From Owenia fusiformis (lineage: Eukaryota > Annelida > Polychaeta > Sabellida > Oweniidae): a stretch of 64,000 nucleotides of DNA. This document shows positions 1 to 11,907 of this stretch, piece by piece. The notes beneath the pieces are model-generated. The model was not told the DNA's origin. It searched no databases and saw only the letters and a program-made list of their open reading frames with translations. Position numbers and translations under genes: made by a program. Each line of letters starts with the position of its first letter. Positions within the stretch are counted from its first letter, which is position 1. The stretch spans positions 12,729,915 through 12,793,914 of the forward strand of contig CAIIXF020000001.1 in assembly GCA_903813345.2 (NCBI GenBank), in the 5' to 3' direction.

Positions 1-87
1 TTTTACAATTTGCAATATTACTTAGAGAATGTATTAGAAAGACAGAAATTATTGAACAAGGTGAAGTGAACAGGGTATCATATATCA

Positions 88-165
88 TGCTACAATTTCC
101 AATAACCATGTTATGCTACAATTTCCAATACCCATGTTATGCTACAATTTCTAATGATTCATTGT
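88..165. repeat. Short tandem repeat, about 26 bp x 3
   Basis: Three imperfect copies of a unit reading CATGTTATGCTACAATTTCC plus a short tail lie head to tail. A reading frame runs through them only because stop codons happen to be absent. No function is suggested. Confidence 0.75.
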
Positions 166-208
166 GCATGTTGTTTTCAATCATTTTTCCAGTTGTCACA
201 AATACTAA

Positions 209-414
209 CAGGCCCGTAGCCAGGATTTGCCAATGGGTGTTCACTTTTTGAATAATTTCAGGGGGGATTCACATGTGACAAATTTGGTCCAAAAATGGCC
301 AAAATCACTTAAAAAGTGCTCAGAATGGTGAAAACTGCATGATTTTGAACGATTTTTGGCCGGGGGGGGGGGGGGTTCGCTCAAACCCATCGAACCCCCC
401 TGGCTATGGGCCTG
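209..414. mobile_element. 206-bp MITE, CAGGCCC ends, 5-bp duplication
   Basis: The 16-bp terminal inverted repeats are CAGGCCCGTAGCCAGG at 209-224 and its inverse with one mismatch at 399-414. They are flanked by the direct repeat ACTAA (204-208 and 415-419). The interior has a run of about 15 G next to the right end and no coding potential. A second copy with the same ends and its own 5-bp duplication is at 37042-37204, and a one-ended copy starts at 61149. Termini plus 5-bp duplications are compatible with a hAT5-like non-autonomous element; the superfamily is inferred. Confidence 0.85.
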
Positions 415-487
415 ACTAATAGAGGTACATTATCCCAGTTTCTAATACTGAGGATGTGACCAATTAAGCAAATGAAGGTAATTATAC

Positions 488-712
488 ACTGAGAGTAAAT
501 TAGTGAAACAGTAAATATAGTGACACTGAGTAAATTAGTGAAACAGAGTAAATATAGTGACACTGAGTAAATATGGTGACACTGAGTAAATATAGTGACA
601 CTGAGTAAATATGGTGACACTGAGTAAATATGGTGACACTGAGTAAATATAGTGACACTGAGTAACTATGGTGACACAGATTAAATATTATAGTTACACA
701 GAGAGTAAAGAT
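488..712. repeat. 19-bp minisatellite
   Basis: About ten imperfect copies of GTGACACTGAGTAAATATR, some with a shortened ACTGAGTAAATTAG form at the left edge. Minus-strand reading frames across it, rich in Ser-Val-Leu-Tyr, are by-products of the repeat. Confidence 0.85.
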
Positions 713-1030
713 GACACAGTGCACATCATCTTTCCAGTATTTTGAATGAAGATTTCAAGTAGAAATACATGGGATCAAACTAAATGAATATTCACATTCT
801 ATGAACATAACAAGCTCTTATTTAGAATGATTACCTCAACACAATGTAAACCTCTTAATTATGGCAGAAAACAATCAAAACTGGAATCAAAATACCTCTG
901 TGTTTTTTGTAGATAAATAGTAAAAAATATGAAAAAATGATACTTCCGAGTGAGGTATTAATTAAAGTGATGTAAATTTTCATGTGAAGTTAGGAAGTTA
1001 TTGTAAATATGTTTTATCTTCCAATATGTA

Positions 1031-1255
1031 CACGCCCAGTGATCATACAAAATGGATGGAGGGGGAGTAGGCGATTTTTGCAAGAAAACTCAACAAATTT
1101 GGAAGATTTATTTTTTCAAAGGCCATGCACTGCACCTATTTATTTGGCAATTTGGTTGTAAATTTTCTCTTGAAAAAATAAAACTTCCTTTGTGGAGTTT
1201 TCTTGCAGAAATCGCCTACTCCCCCTCCATCCATTTTGTACGATCACCAGGCGTG
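1031..1255. mobile_element. 225-bp foldback element, CAC ends, 5-bp duplication
   Basis: The two halves are reverse complements over at least 60 bp at each end (1031-1092 and 1195-1255). With small gaps the pairing reaches about 90 bp per arm, leaving a loop near 40 bp. Termini read CACGCCCAGTGATC and, inverted, CACGCCTGGTGATC. The direct repeat ATGTA flanks it (1026-1030 and 1256-1260). The termini match CACCCCGGGTGATC of the 2.1-kb element at 60032-62147, so both probably use the same transposase. CAC ends with 5-bp duplications are the Transib/RAG pattern, but no transposase is present to confirm it. Confidence 0.85.
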
Positions 1256-1260
1256 ATGTA

Positions 1261-2542
1261 AAGGGTGCCTTACTTGCAGTGAAATAAATGCACATTTTGT
1301 GTACCGTAGTGTCAAATGTAACTGAATTGACTATTAAATACACATTGTGTGAATGATTTACAATGAATATGCATGAAATGGAGAACAAATTGTGTATTTC
1401 TTTTATTCATCTCCAGGACAGTATATCCATGTATATCCATGACAGTATAGTGTCCCACTCATTATAGTTCAAAGCTACTTGCAAGTCTAAGGGCACAATT
1501 TGTTATGTACGGCGGTAAATGTATGTTATGTCATATTTCTTAGGTGTACAATGAAACATGTGTTTATTTAACACAAGCATAGAAGACTAGAAGAGGTGTA
1601 TTTAGTAATACAAATTTTACTGTATAGTTTTATATATACGTACAGTTTCATGTGAAGCTCCAAGAATTGCCTCAATTTGGCTATAGCCACTATTCATTTA
1701 CGTAACTAGGCATGTTTTTTGGTGCTTTGCACTTGGGTGTGATGTCTCGTTAAGTCCATGTGTTGCCCCTCTTCCTGCATTGCCCCATATTCCTGTGTTT
1801 CCCCCTTTTCCCCCAGTAGAATGTTGTAGGGGAAGGGTGATACAGATTTCATGGTAGGCTTTGAAAGAACAAACATAACACATTGAACTTTGTTTTAAAG
1901 GTCAGTTTATTTCACATGTATATAATAATAGTTTGCCAACTTCTTCAATAACATAATAGGCTAAACAGTAAAACAAAAAATATATACAGTGTATTATGAA
2001 TATATGTGAAATTATGATAGGGTAATCCATGCATAAGTGATCAGTATCATAAAAAATATATATACAGGGTGTACTTGAAACACATAACTGGCCATAATGG
2101 CAAGTTCTATGACTTTGTAATACCCTGTAGCACAGCTCATTATCTGAAGAAAACAGTTTAATGTGATTTTATCATAAAATATGTACATATTAAAGTATTA
2201 TTTAGTGGAGATATTTCCCAATATATATATGCACTTCTATATAGACTGTAGTTAGTGTAGTGCATCTAATTATATCAACTATCAGGTACAGTAGTTTCTA
2301 AATGCATAAGATTCTGTGAATTTTAGTTCTGTAGAATCTATCAATTTGGATTGGTAGGTAAAATCCCACAATATGTTTCCTCTGAATATATACCTCATGT
2401 TAACCAATGAAATCAAATGAATGAATGTCTTTTTAAAGATGTGTAATATATTGTATATATGAACATCAAAAGGATTATACCTAAAATCATCCTTAAAGGG
2501 ATGCTTTGCGTACTTTTCTGTGTTGATTAGTTATATAAAAAC
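1261..2542. other. Unassigned AT-rich DNA
   Basis: No exon, RNA gene or repeat with clear structure was recognised. The only note is the phrase CTCATGTTAACCAATGARAT near 2395, which recurs near 3090. Confidence 0.5.
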
Positions 2543-2734
2543 TTAGCTTGTATTCATGAATGCAACTAAAACCTGTCGGCAACCGGATTAACCTACTATT
2601 TTATGGGCAACTCATTCAAATGTGAATAGTGGTCCCTGTCACCTTTCCTTTCATATTTTAATGAGTTGGTCATAAAATAGTAGGTTAATCTGGTAGCCGA
2701 CAGGCATTAGTTGCATTTGCAAATACAAGCTTAC
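2543..2734. mobile_element. Foldback (hairpin) element, about 190 bp
   Basis: The arms at about 2543-2625 and 2650-2734 are imperfect reverse complements. The inner block GATTAACCTACTATTTTATG is identical between them, and CCTGTCGGC and GCAACTAA are shared further out. The AT-rich loop is short. Flanking duplications are not clear. It looks like a foldback MITE; a structured RNA is possible but unsupported. Confidence 0.75.
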
Positions 2735-3519
2735 ATTTCATTGCAACGATATCAAACTCTGAACATTTCATTCTGTTTTCTGCATGAGTAATTTTTTTCT
2801 CGGCTTAATATCTGCTCAAAAGTAGCTTTGTATAGTATTCAAAAGACTATGTAAGTGACTAATTATTCCCACAATTTTTGTTCCTTTTTTCTTCATCAGT
2901 ACGCAATGTCTCTCTTTAATTAAAGGGTTTTGGAAGTGCAATTTACTCAAAAAACCATGTTTGTTAATGAATGAACAAGTCTTACTTACACACACACATA
3001 TAATCATGTAATGGAATGATGAAAGTTTGGAACATTTTGTAAAATTGTGACAGTTGGTTCAGATTGTTTACTTTCAACTCAGAATGTACACCTCATGTTA
3101 ACCAATGAGATCAAATGAATGAATTCGACGTATTTTGTCTTGCTTCTAGTTGACACTTATATGTGCAGCTTGTAGATCTCTTATATGTTCATTTATACAT
3201 GTTCTACTGCATTATAATATTACATCATGTTCAGTGTACATTTACTTGAAATAAGGATAACATTTTATTTTCTATTAGTTAATTTAATATTAATGAACAA
3301 ATTGCACAAGCATTAAATGCACAAACTATAGTCTGTTGTCTCACTATACAGTGGAGTCATCAATAACTGCTTTTGTGTTGATAAATGAATTGTTTACCAA
3401 TTTATGTATATTTTTGAAAATAAGATAAAATAAATACTAAAATTTGTAGCTAGTATAACATTATTGTTCATGTTCAACTAAAGCTAAAATATATAATCTC
3501 TGTGTAGATTCATCTCTCT
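2735..3519. other. Unassigned AT-rich DNA
   Basis: Apart from a second copy of the CTCATGTTAACCAATGAGAT phrase near 3090 and a short CA run near 2990, nothing was recognised. Confidence 0.5.
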
Positions 3520-4215
3520 AGTATCTAGGTCAAGGTCAAAATCTAGGTCAAATCAAAGCTTTATTCAAGTTTCTCAAATCCTGACACTTTAATATCTTTG
3601 GCTGAATTTTTGCACACAGATAGATATTAGTATTCTATTAGTGTGACCCTTTGCCGTCTCGACAAATTTTGCTTAGATTTTGAGATATTGAAGGTCAAAA
3701 AAGGTCTTTTTTCAACTTGCTTCAAATTGACCAACATCATCTTCAAGTTCTCAGGAGTTCAAATCTGACCTTTACTTTTGATTTTTCAAATGATTTTCAG
3801 GAATCAAATTTAGGTATATTGTATCACAAAAGACCTACAGAGGTCAAGGTCATCAAACTAAATAAGAAACTGTGTTTTCTAAGTTCTTCAAAGTTCGAGA
3901 CTACAAATCAATATTTCTGTTTGAAATTCAGGATATTAATTCCTCTAAAGGTTCTACGTATATGAGCAATTGACTATCTATTAAAATTTTGCATCAGTTT
4001 TGAGATATAAGAGTTCAAAAACTGAAAAAGGACAAATTTTGAAATTTTTCAAGTTCATATATCAACTTCCTTCAAATTGAACAAATATTTGTTTATACAC
4101 CGTCTACAAGTTGCCTGGAGTTCATATATGACCTTAGATTTGAGATTTAACCTTCAGCTGACCTTCTAATTGTCAAGAAATGCCTACGTAAGATTGCTTG
4201 CAATCTTGATATCTA
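3520..4215. repeat. GACCTT-rich dispersed repeat, copy A
   Basis: The stretch is built from phrases such as TCTAGGTCAAGGTCAAAATC and TTTTCAACTTGCTTCAAATT. It ends in AAGATTGCTTGCAATCTTGA, whose first 18 bases can form a hairpin. The same order of phrases returns in copies B (about 4345-6350) and C (about 6485-7172). Relatives lie at 11975-12475 in the opposite orientation and at about 18240-18315. No coding potential; the repeat class is unknown. Confidence 0.75.
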
Positions 4216-4462
4216 GTATCATTTATGTGCCTTCGATCGATAGATTGAAGGAATCATAAATAATCTATGGATACTTTTTCTACCCCTTCCGCCATGTTTT
4301 TAGTTATCTCATACATGCTCCTACTAGAGACCTTGGTTGGACTTGGCGGGAAAGGAATTCTTATGTAGGTCAAGGTCAAAAGTCAAAATCTAGGTCAAAT
4401 TAAAGTTGTTTTTAAGTTTCTCAAAGTTTGATACTACATTTCGATATTTTTGCCTGAGCTTT

Positions 4463-6059
4463 CAGGGGCGTAGGAAGGTGTAAATTCAATACTACGCCAA
4501 AAATATGAAACAATTGTGTCAAACCTTCTGCTATCAAAACGCCTATTTTATGCTCGTAAAACGTCATTTTATGGCAATACCTTTCTAATGTGCTTAAAAT
4601 GTTCGAATGTTTTTCATCATACAGTGAAACCTGTATATCTGAACACCTCTTTAATCTGAACAGCCCTCAAGATGAACACTTTCTCTGTCCCAATTTTGTG
4701 ATCTCCCATTGACTCACATGTTAATAAACCCTTAAAATGTGAAAATCTCCTAATTTGAACACCTTTGACTGGTTCCAGATATGTCCGAATTTGCGCATTA
4801 GACAGGTTTTACCGTAAAATCACCATGGAAAGCCGATCATAACTCATTCTCACTTTTCTCATGTAAATGCTAATTTTCTCAAGGGATATAGAGTAAGCTT
4901 AGATGACCAGATAACGATGAGAGATTTTTGATCATTTTTAAATACTGAATTTAGATATAATTTTCTGATTCCATCGTGTATCGTGCAATGGGACAATACA
5001 AATTAAAGAAACTAGTATGATTAATCGATTTAAAGAAACATATTCGTGATCAATGATACAATTAACCTTAATGTCTGCAACCTTTTTTATAACATCAATT
5101 CGCAACACCAAATGACCCCCTCCAAATCGAATAATCTATTATCTTGCAAATGAAATAAAAATCCAGATATAAGCTTTTCTAGAACTGGAGTTATGTACTT
5201 TCAAAGATAGCAGGTATTGCCAAAACTCATAGAAATCAAGGGAACGTGGAATTGATTATTCAACAATTTCATGTTGTTTTTGTCTATAAGTACTACCAAT
5301 AACAATAAGTGATTTAGTAAGAAATAGATTTTTGCTGACTTATTATTATTCCATGATAATTTCGGTCCATGATTTTGTCTAGCAACGGAATATAAATTGA
5401 ATTAGTGAAATTGAAAAGTTGGGGATAGGGGATAATAAAAAATATATATCTAAAATTTCAAGGGGTTCATCACTATAATTATGAAACCACAGTTTGAAAA
5501 GGCAGTACTGAACATGCACAAAAAATTCGAAATGTATTCACCAAGTATTTTTTGAAAAAAATGGTTTTCTCTCAAATTCGTGAAGTAAACCCGATTCACG
5601 AATATTTGGCGAAATTGTATTTCACTTTTAAAATTCATAAGATAGTCAATAGTGGCTCGATTTTCATGAAATAAGGCATTTTGGAAAGGGGATTCAATCT
5701 GTTAAGTGGTTATTTACCAAACAGCGCAATATTGATTATATCGCATTTTCGACAGTATAAGAAACAAGGTAACTTTCAATATTTTATGAATTTCATTTTT
5801 CGAAATATGTCATTTATCTGTGGCCCAGGCTAGAAAAATAACAGAGGCACAAAATCCTTCCAAAAGAGTACTTTTGAGGATATCATATGGTATTAAAAAT
5901 AATATTTCTTAAGGCTTGTGTGCTCGAGATAAGTTTTAAAATTTATGCACAATGAGAAAATATGACTAAAGAACATAGGAAAAATAAAAAGCATTTTTTT
6001 ATTCTCACTTTTCAACAATACGCACTGGCGTTTTGGCGTACATTGTTCCTACGCCACTG
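4463..6059. mobile_element. 1.6-kb non-autonomous TIR element, CAGGGGCGTAGGAA ends
   Basis: Left terminus CAGGGGCGTAGGAA (4463-4476) and right terminus, inverted, CAGTGGCGTAGGAA differ at one base. Direct repeats GCTTT(C) flank it (4458 and 6060), so the duplication is 5 bp, or 6 if the shared C is counted. A second inverted pair, TACGCCAAAA (4493-4502) and TTTTGGCGTA (6031-6040), lies just inside. No reading frame resembles a transposase. The insertion cleanly interrupts GACCTT repeat copy B and itself contains a TA-flanked MITE. The ends and duplication suggest a hAT-type element. Confidence 0.85.
4622..4814. mobile_element. Pogo/Tigger-like MITE with TA duplication
   Basis: Ends CAGTGAAACCTG and, inverted, CGGTAAAACCTG lie directly between TA dinucleotides (4620-4621 and 4815-4816). 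The interior repeats the phrase GAACACCTCTTT. CAGTRRAACCTG ends plus a TA duplication are typical of non-autonomous Tc1/mariner pogo-Tigger elements. It is nested in the 4463-6059 element. Related decayed copies lie at about 13507, 24220, 35148 and 53640. Confidence 0.8.
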
Positions 6060-6484
6060 GCTTTCGCATACAGATAGATATTAGTATTTTATTAGTGCTA
6101 GCCAAAACTTAGGTATAGAAAATGTGCCCCAATTTCGAGATTTTTGATGTCAAAACAGGTCAATTTTCAAATTGCTTCAAATCGAACAAATTTTTTCCAA
6201 AAGCATCTACTAGACGTCAGGAGTCCAAAACTGCAGACCGATTTCAGATCCGACCCTTCCTTGCCATTCTGGGACATTTTGACCTCGACGGATTGGTGGA
6301 GTTAGACCAAAATAATTTTAAAACCGTAAGACCAAGAGAATTAACTTAGACAAGAATATCAAAAAGTTTTACTGATACAGAAATGATTACGGATTCTAAG
6401 CATTTTTTCTCCAAGTTCCAGTGAGGTTTGAGTAATTTAATATATGCTACTATACCACCAACTTGGGCTGACCTTGTCTGGGAA

Positions 6485-7172
6485 TACGTTCATATCTAGG
6501 TCAAAGTCAAAGGTCAAAATCTAAGTTTTTTATATTTCTCAAAGTTTGTCCTTATACTTCATTACATCTTGTGATGAATTATATAGTACACAGATTTAAG
6601 CAATCTCTATATTGCTCGCTGTGTCTTTGCATTAAATTCTTGCCGTTGTTTAAATATTCGGCGTCAAAAAATGGTACAATAAGTCATTTTTCAACTTGCT
6701 TTGATTTGAAGAAACTTAGATCATCTTCAAGTTCCAAGGAGTTCAAATCTGACCTTAGTTTTGACCTTTTACCTTTGGTTGACCTTCAGTGACTTTCAAA
6801 AAATTGATTTTCTGGATTCAAATTTAGGTGTATTTAATCACAAAAGACATATTGGCGTCTAAAAAAGTAAAATTTGCGAGATCAAAGGTCAAGGTCATCA
6901 AACTAAATCCCGAACTGTGGTTTCTAAGTTTCTTAAAGCTGGTGACTACAAATCAATATTTTTGGATGAAAGTCAGGATGTACATTTCTCTTAAGGTTTC
7001 CTACATATTAGCAATTGACTATCTTTTAAAATTTTGCACCAGTTTTGAGAAATCAGAACTCAAAAGCTGAAAAAAGGTCAAATTTGGACATTTTTCAAGA
7101 CCAAATTTCGACTTGCTTCAACTGAAAGCCTATGGGGCCTCCGTAAGATTGCTTGCAATCTTGATATCTAGT
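6485..7172. repeat. GACCTT-rich dispersed repeat, copy C
   Basis: Same order of phrases as copy A, ending in the same AAGATTGCTTGCAATCTTGA block (7145 on). Together with A and B it forms a direct-repeat cluster of about 3.6 kb. Confidence 0.7.
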
Positions 7173-7299
7173 TTATTTTATATCAATCAAAATGTAATCT
7201 TGATGAATCTGGTAGGATAACTGGCAAAACGTCAAAACTACAGTGTAAATCATTATTCTAGAAAGTAAATGAACTTGAGTTATTTAAAAGATGTCATGT

Positions 7300-7790
7300 T
7301 TATCTGTATTTGGTATCTGGTATCCATATTTAGAGCTATGATAAAGAGGTCATCGTTTCATGATATTCACTTTATATATTCAAATGGACATGGCTCTTGT
7401 TATTCATATTAAGATTCATGTTTAAGGCAATGTCTGCTGATATCCTTATTTAGAACAATGTTAAGGAGGACATTGTCTCCTGGTATCCATATTTTGATCC
7501 AAGTTGATGGTGACAATGTCTCCATTTTTATTGCCACGTTTGGGAGAACAATGTCTCAGATTGTTTTCTTTTATCCATTTTTAGAACCATTCCTATGAGG
7601 ACGATATTTTCTTAAATCCATTAAGTGCCATGTGGAACAATGTTTCTTGGTATCCATATTTAGGGCAATACATTGGCACTGGCTCACATTCAGATCAATG
7701 TTTATACAAATTAATATATTTCCATATCTATCAATATTAATCTTATAGCATCTTGAGCAGGAAAACATCTGGTATTATTTAATCAGGATA
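7300..7790. repeat. Degenerate tandem repeat around TGGTATCCATATTTAG
   Basis: The phrase TGGTATCCATATTTAGRGC recurs about every 60-80 bp, six or more times, alternating with ACAATGTCTCC. It is diverged and non-coding. Confidence 0.6.
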
Positions 7791-9190
7791 GCATCTCTTT
7801 GATCTGTTGTATTGAAAATATGTAGCTGTGCTGATCATGTGCCAACCTCTGAAATTAAAAAAATAAACATATGTGTATTGGTAAATGGTACTCCAATGCA
7901 GAAATTGGTATCCAAGTCATGGAATAGATGGCAACATTCATCTATTTAGATGCAGTCAGATATTTTGGAATGATACATGTAATTCTCAGTTGTTGAAAAA
8001 TATGAATACTAAATTATGTCAAACAAAATAGATGTCAGTGTTTTAACTGTTTCCAAATCTCAGTCACTCTCAATCATTCTCAGAAAAGAAAAAGAAAAGA
8101 ATGGTATTTTAAATGTGTAGTTTTAACACATTGATGCTCATTTCTTCATAACTCTACTTGAGATATTGCTCTAGTTGTTTATTCATACAGAAAAAAACTA
8201 TCAAGGAAGTCAGTTAGTAGTAAATATCCCCCTAGGTGAACCACACATATCTATAAGCACAGACCACTTATAAGAAGCTGAGAATCTTAGTGGGAATGTT
8301 CATCTGCCCCTGTATATTTCTAAAATGTAATTTGGAAATTGAATAACGTGCCTGATTTCTAAAATCAATTTTATAAGATCCAAAGTGTATTAACGATGTG
8401 TATTATTTGATTTTTGGATGGTTTCCTCTGGGGGTTTGCTTGCATAAAAGCATATATCCCTTGTTAGTTTATTTTTGGGTTTTCACTAGCTATCAGACTG
8501 AGCCTCTTAAAATCCACCTCTGGCTTTTATTGGCTCCATATTTATATTATAAAGCTGAGGAAATTTTGCTATTTCTAGAATTCAGTTCTTGTGCATATGG
8601 GAAAACTTTACGCAGGTTGAACCTTCAAGTGTAGAAGTATGTCAGATTCACAGATTCACTGATGGTCATTAACTCATTGATAAAAGAAACTCTCGGAACA
8701 CTTGAAATTTCTTCTTGTGCTGGATGGAAACACTGTAAATATTACAGACACATTGGGTTGTGATAAGGCAACCAAGTTGTGTGAAAGACAACCTGATGAT
8801 CTTGATGAGGTTTGAAGAGCAACAAAGGTAGTGTAAATTATTTGAATAATTTCAACATGTGCATTTTCTGTAAATAAACGAACCGTGTATTTATATGGTT
8901 AAGGGGCATCTCCTTCTGCAGAAAATGGGTATATATATAACATACAGGTGCAATATGGTCTATCTGAATATTAGACAATTTTAGTAACATATAGAGTACA
9001 TGTGTTTTGTAACATGGATCGTCCTGGTAAATTGACGTAACAATATATCACAGATATCATAAATCCTATCTAAACACCAAATGCACAAACAAGCAAACAA
9101 ACAAACAAACAATCATAGTTTACAATCAAACTATGTTGAAACAGAGATGTATAAAACAAACATGAAACATGTTTTATATGTCTCTGATTG
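7791..9190. other. Unassigned DNA with a (CAAA)n tract
   Basis: A (CAAA)n microsatellite at about 9086-9112 is the only defined feature. No exon pair with consistent splice phases was found. Confidence 0.5.
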
Positions 9191-9380
9191 AAAATAGGTT
9201 GCCTCTAAACCACATTGGCTCTTGAAGGAGACGCCTCTTAACCATATTGTCTCCCAAAGAAGAAGCCTCTTAACTACATTTTTCCTGAAGAAGCCTTATC
9301 ATGAGGAAGCCTCTGAACATCGACTCCTGTTGAAATTTGTTATCATCCTTTGGAGACAATGCATTGTCTCCTTAAGACAA
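9191..9380. repeat. Degenerate tandem repeat, GCCTCTTAACCACATTGTCTC type
   Basis: About four imperfect units near 35-40 bp share GCCTCTTAAC followed by CATTGTCTCC or a variant. No coding signal. Confidence 0.55.
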
Positions 9381-10786
9381 CAACTTATATGTGACCATTT
9401 AACAACTTTCAACAACTCCCATGACATGACATGACATATTCACTTCTTATATATCAATCGCATGTTCCATGTTTTATTTGGCAAGTGCCAGCTTCTTTAA
9501 TTCATGAGAAATGAGGTTATTAAAAATTTTCCCAGCTTGATGGTAGTCACATCTCCATATACATCTGCAGGAATCTAATTTATTGATAGTTACATACAGT
9601 TTCAAGTTCATGGTGGTTGGCAGGTTTGGCAGTTAGATACAGAGGTGAGAAAGACGTAATGCCAACAGATCAAGAGAGTAAATATTCATACGTTGTGTGT
9701 AGGAGGTTTTGATATAACATCATATTTCTATTAAATGGGTCTTGTTTTGAATACCTGGTGAATATTAGAACAATTATATGTAAAAACACTTTTTTGCTTA
9801 AGAACACCTTTTAATGGTTATCTTCAACCCCATTTTCATAATTGCTACAAAGTTGATCTCAAAACTAGGCTAGCTTTCCAATGGTACCAAAGTCCATATG
9901 TTAATAGGTGAACATTAGGAGTACTTTTCGATTATATGATAAAAGACTAGCATGTTGGATTTTTCTTTCTTCATCCCCTCCCCCTCAGTATACAAGGCTT
10001 TGGTAACAAACCTATCACCTTTTGAAAAATGTGAATGAAAAACGAAATATTTGTATCAAAACATCCCCATAGAAAAAATGGCTTCAGGCTTTTGTTACCG
10101 TTCCAAAAAACTTGACTTTCCACCTCCATTAATTATCAAAGTTATGTAGTTCATACGGATTGTATCCACAATTGTTACAGACATTAAGACAGTGATCACT
10201 TTTACAATGTACAGTGTGTAGGGAAATTTATGACATAAAAATGATAGCTCAATTTAATGTGAATTAAAAAACAACACCAACGATTTAAGCCAGGAGATTA
10301 CACACACCTGGGACACAATCAACACATTGGAAAATTGTAACTTTATTCAAACCCTAGTTTTAATAACAAATAAAATATGATATTGCATACAGAGTCATCA
10401 TATAGTATTACATTTAATAATCTTCATAGACAGACAAAGCAGATGAAACAGTAGGTAACTAAGGTAATATGAAGACATTTAGTTCTATTTATTGAAAAAT
10501 TATGATTTTTTGATGTAAGTCAATGCATTTTAAAGGGCATCTTCTAAAAAACTAAACCTCAATTTATGAGCAGAGACAATTAAAAACAATTTAAAACATG
10601 TTTTGCAATATCTGTTACCATGGCATCAAAGTAAGGTATTCATAATTAATGTCATGACAATATGAATTTAGAGGCTTACACTTACATAAGTTTTCACAGA
10701 CTGTTTTGTGTAACCATGTAGTGACATTTATTTTGTAGATACCTTGTACAATGTATAAGGTTTTCCATTGTAGAAAGTAGGTTGCT
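9381..10786. other. Unassigned DNA upstream of the peptide gene
   Basis: AT-rich with a short C-rich patch near 9975. It probably holds the promoter and any 5' untranslated exon of the gene at 10787. No specific site can be supported. Confidence 0.45.
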
Positions 10787-11597
10787 ATGGAGATGTGGAT
10801 GGATAAATCTATTGTATTTCTGGTAGTTGCAACCGTTGTTCTAGATTATGTTGACAGCAAACCTGGTCTACTGCAGGAGAATTTCAAAAGAGATATGGTA
10901 CTTATTGTTATATTTTTTGAATCAAATGAAATTATAAAGGATAAGTAGAACAATGTACTGTACATGTTAAAACTGAACTTTTCAAAGAATGTCTTGTGGC
11001 CATGGGTCAATTTTACACACGATTGCAATGGAACATTATTAAAAAGACAATGTAATTAATTAGAGAAAGAACATGGAATAACATAAATAAATAAAAAAAA
11101 TTGAATTAAATAAAACATTCACAACAGATATATTTGACAAAGAAATAAAGATTATTATTAAAAATTCATTGGAGATGGTAAGGAGGATATTGATTTACTT
11201 AGTTTTGCCAACCCCTACACATTTCCTGTGTTTTTGTTGATTAAATTATTAGAACACTTTATATGTATGTATGTATTTAGGATGGGTGGAATAAAATGGT
11301 TCATATCAAATATCGTGTATAAATAATAAAACCTCTCTTTGGATACCTTCATGCGAAGGACCCTAATATTCTATTAAGTAAATTGAAATGTTACATTGAT
11401 TATTGAAACAATATTTTTTGTTATAACAGAGAAGAATACCGAACCAGGAATGTGGTCGTCTCTTGGTTACTTCTGTCGGATCTACAAAATATCAAACGCG
11501 TGCTTGTCCACAAGGATATAGTTGTCAATGTGATGAGCCAAATGATGGGGAGATTGGCGAGATTCCATGTATCTGTTTGAAAGAAGACTGACCTGAT
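10787..11597 (+). CDS. Putative small secreted six-cysteine peptide (two exons)
   Basis: Reconstructed by eye; the family is not recognised. Exon 1 (10787-10897) ends at a GTACTT donor. The intron is 532 bp, its acceptor TTATAACAG ends at 11429, and exon 2 is 11430-11597. Both boundaries are phase 0, giving 92 residues from the first of three closely spaced ATGs (10787, 10793, 10799). Residues 8-19 are hydrophobic and VDS-KP near 24/25 looks like a signal cleavage site. The rest has a Lys-Arg pair at 34-35, an Arg pair at 38-39 and cysteines at 45, 63, 69, 71, 84 and 86 (C-x17-C-x5-C-x-C-x12-C-x-C), enough for three disulfides. An AATAAA lies 204 bases after the stop. The layout suits a hormone-like or host-defence precursor, but that is inference. 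The cysteine spacing differs from CART and Kazal domains. A chance arrangement remains possible. Confidence 0.5.
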
Positions 11598-11800
11598 GAT
11601 CACCTTATCATAAACATCAAAAAGAAAATGATTAAGAATTTCTGTATGATTAATTTCACAAATAGAATATGAGTAAATTCCAAAGTCTCCTAATTTTTTC
11701 GAGGAAAGCCTTTTCCGAATAATTCCCTTAAAATCCCCGAGTGACAGTGAACTCATCCATTTTATATCAATCATGTATTATCTGTTATATTACATAAATG

Positions 11801-11806
11801 AATAAA
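11801..11806 (+). terminator. Polyadenylation signal of the peptide gene
   Basis: AATAAA lies 204 bases past the TGA of the putative peptide gene, on the same strand. Confidence 0.4.
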
Positions 11807-11907
11807 AAATCAACTGAAGCTCCCAGCTGAAACTGAAACTCCCAGAATTCACACAAAAATCTGAGGTACAACCAAAGGTGATCGTGCAGCAATTAAAAAA
11901 TTAAGAC

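Larger units (their letters stand above)
4345..6350. repeat. GACCTT-rich dispersed repeat, copy B, interrupted
   Basis: It aligns with copy A at its start (AGGTCAAGGTCAAAA) and at ACAGATAGATATTAGTATT, but between those points the 1.6-kb element at 4463-6059 has been inserted. The right part is more diverged than copies A and C. Confidence 0.65.
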
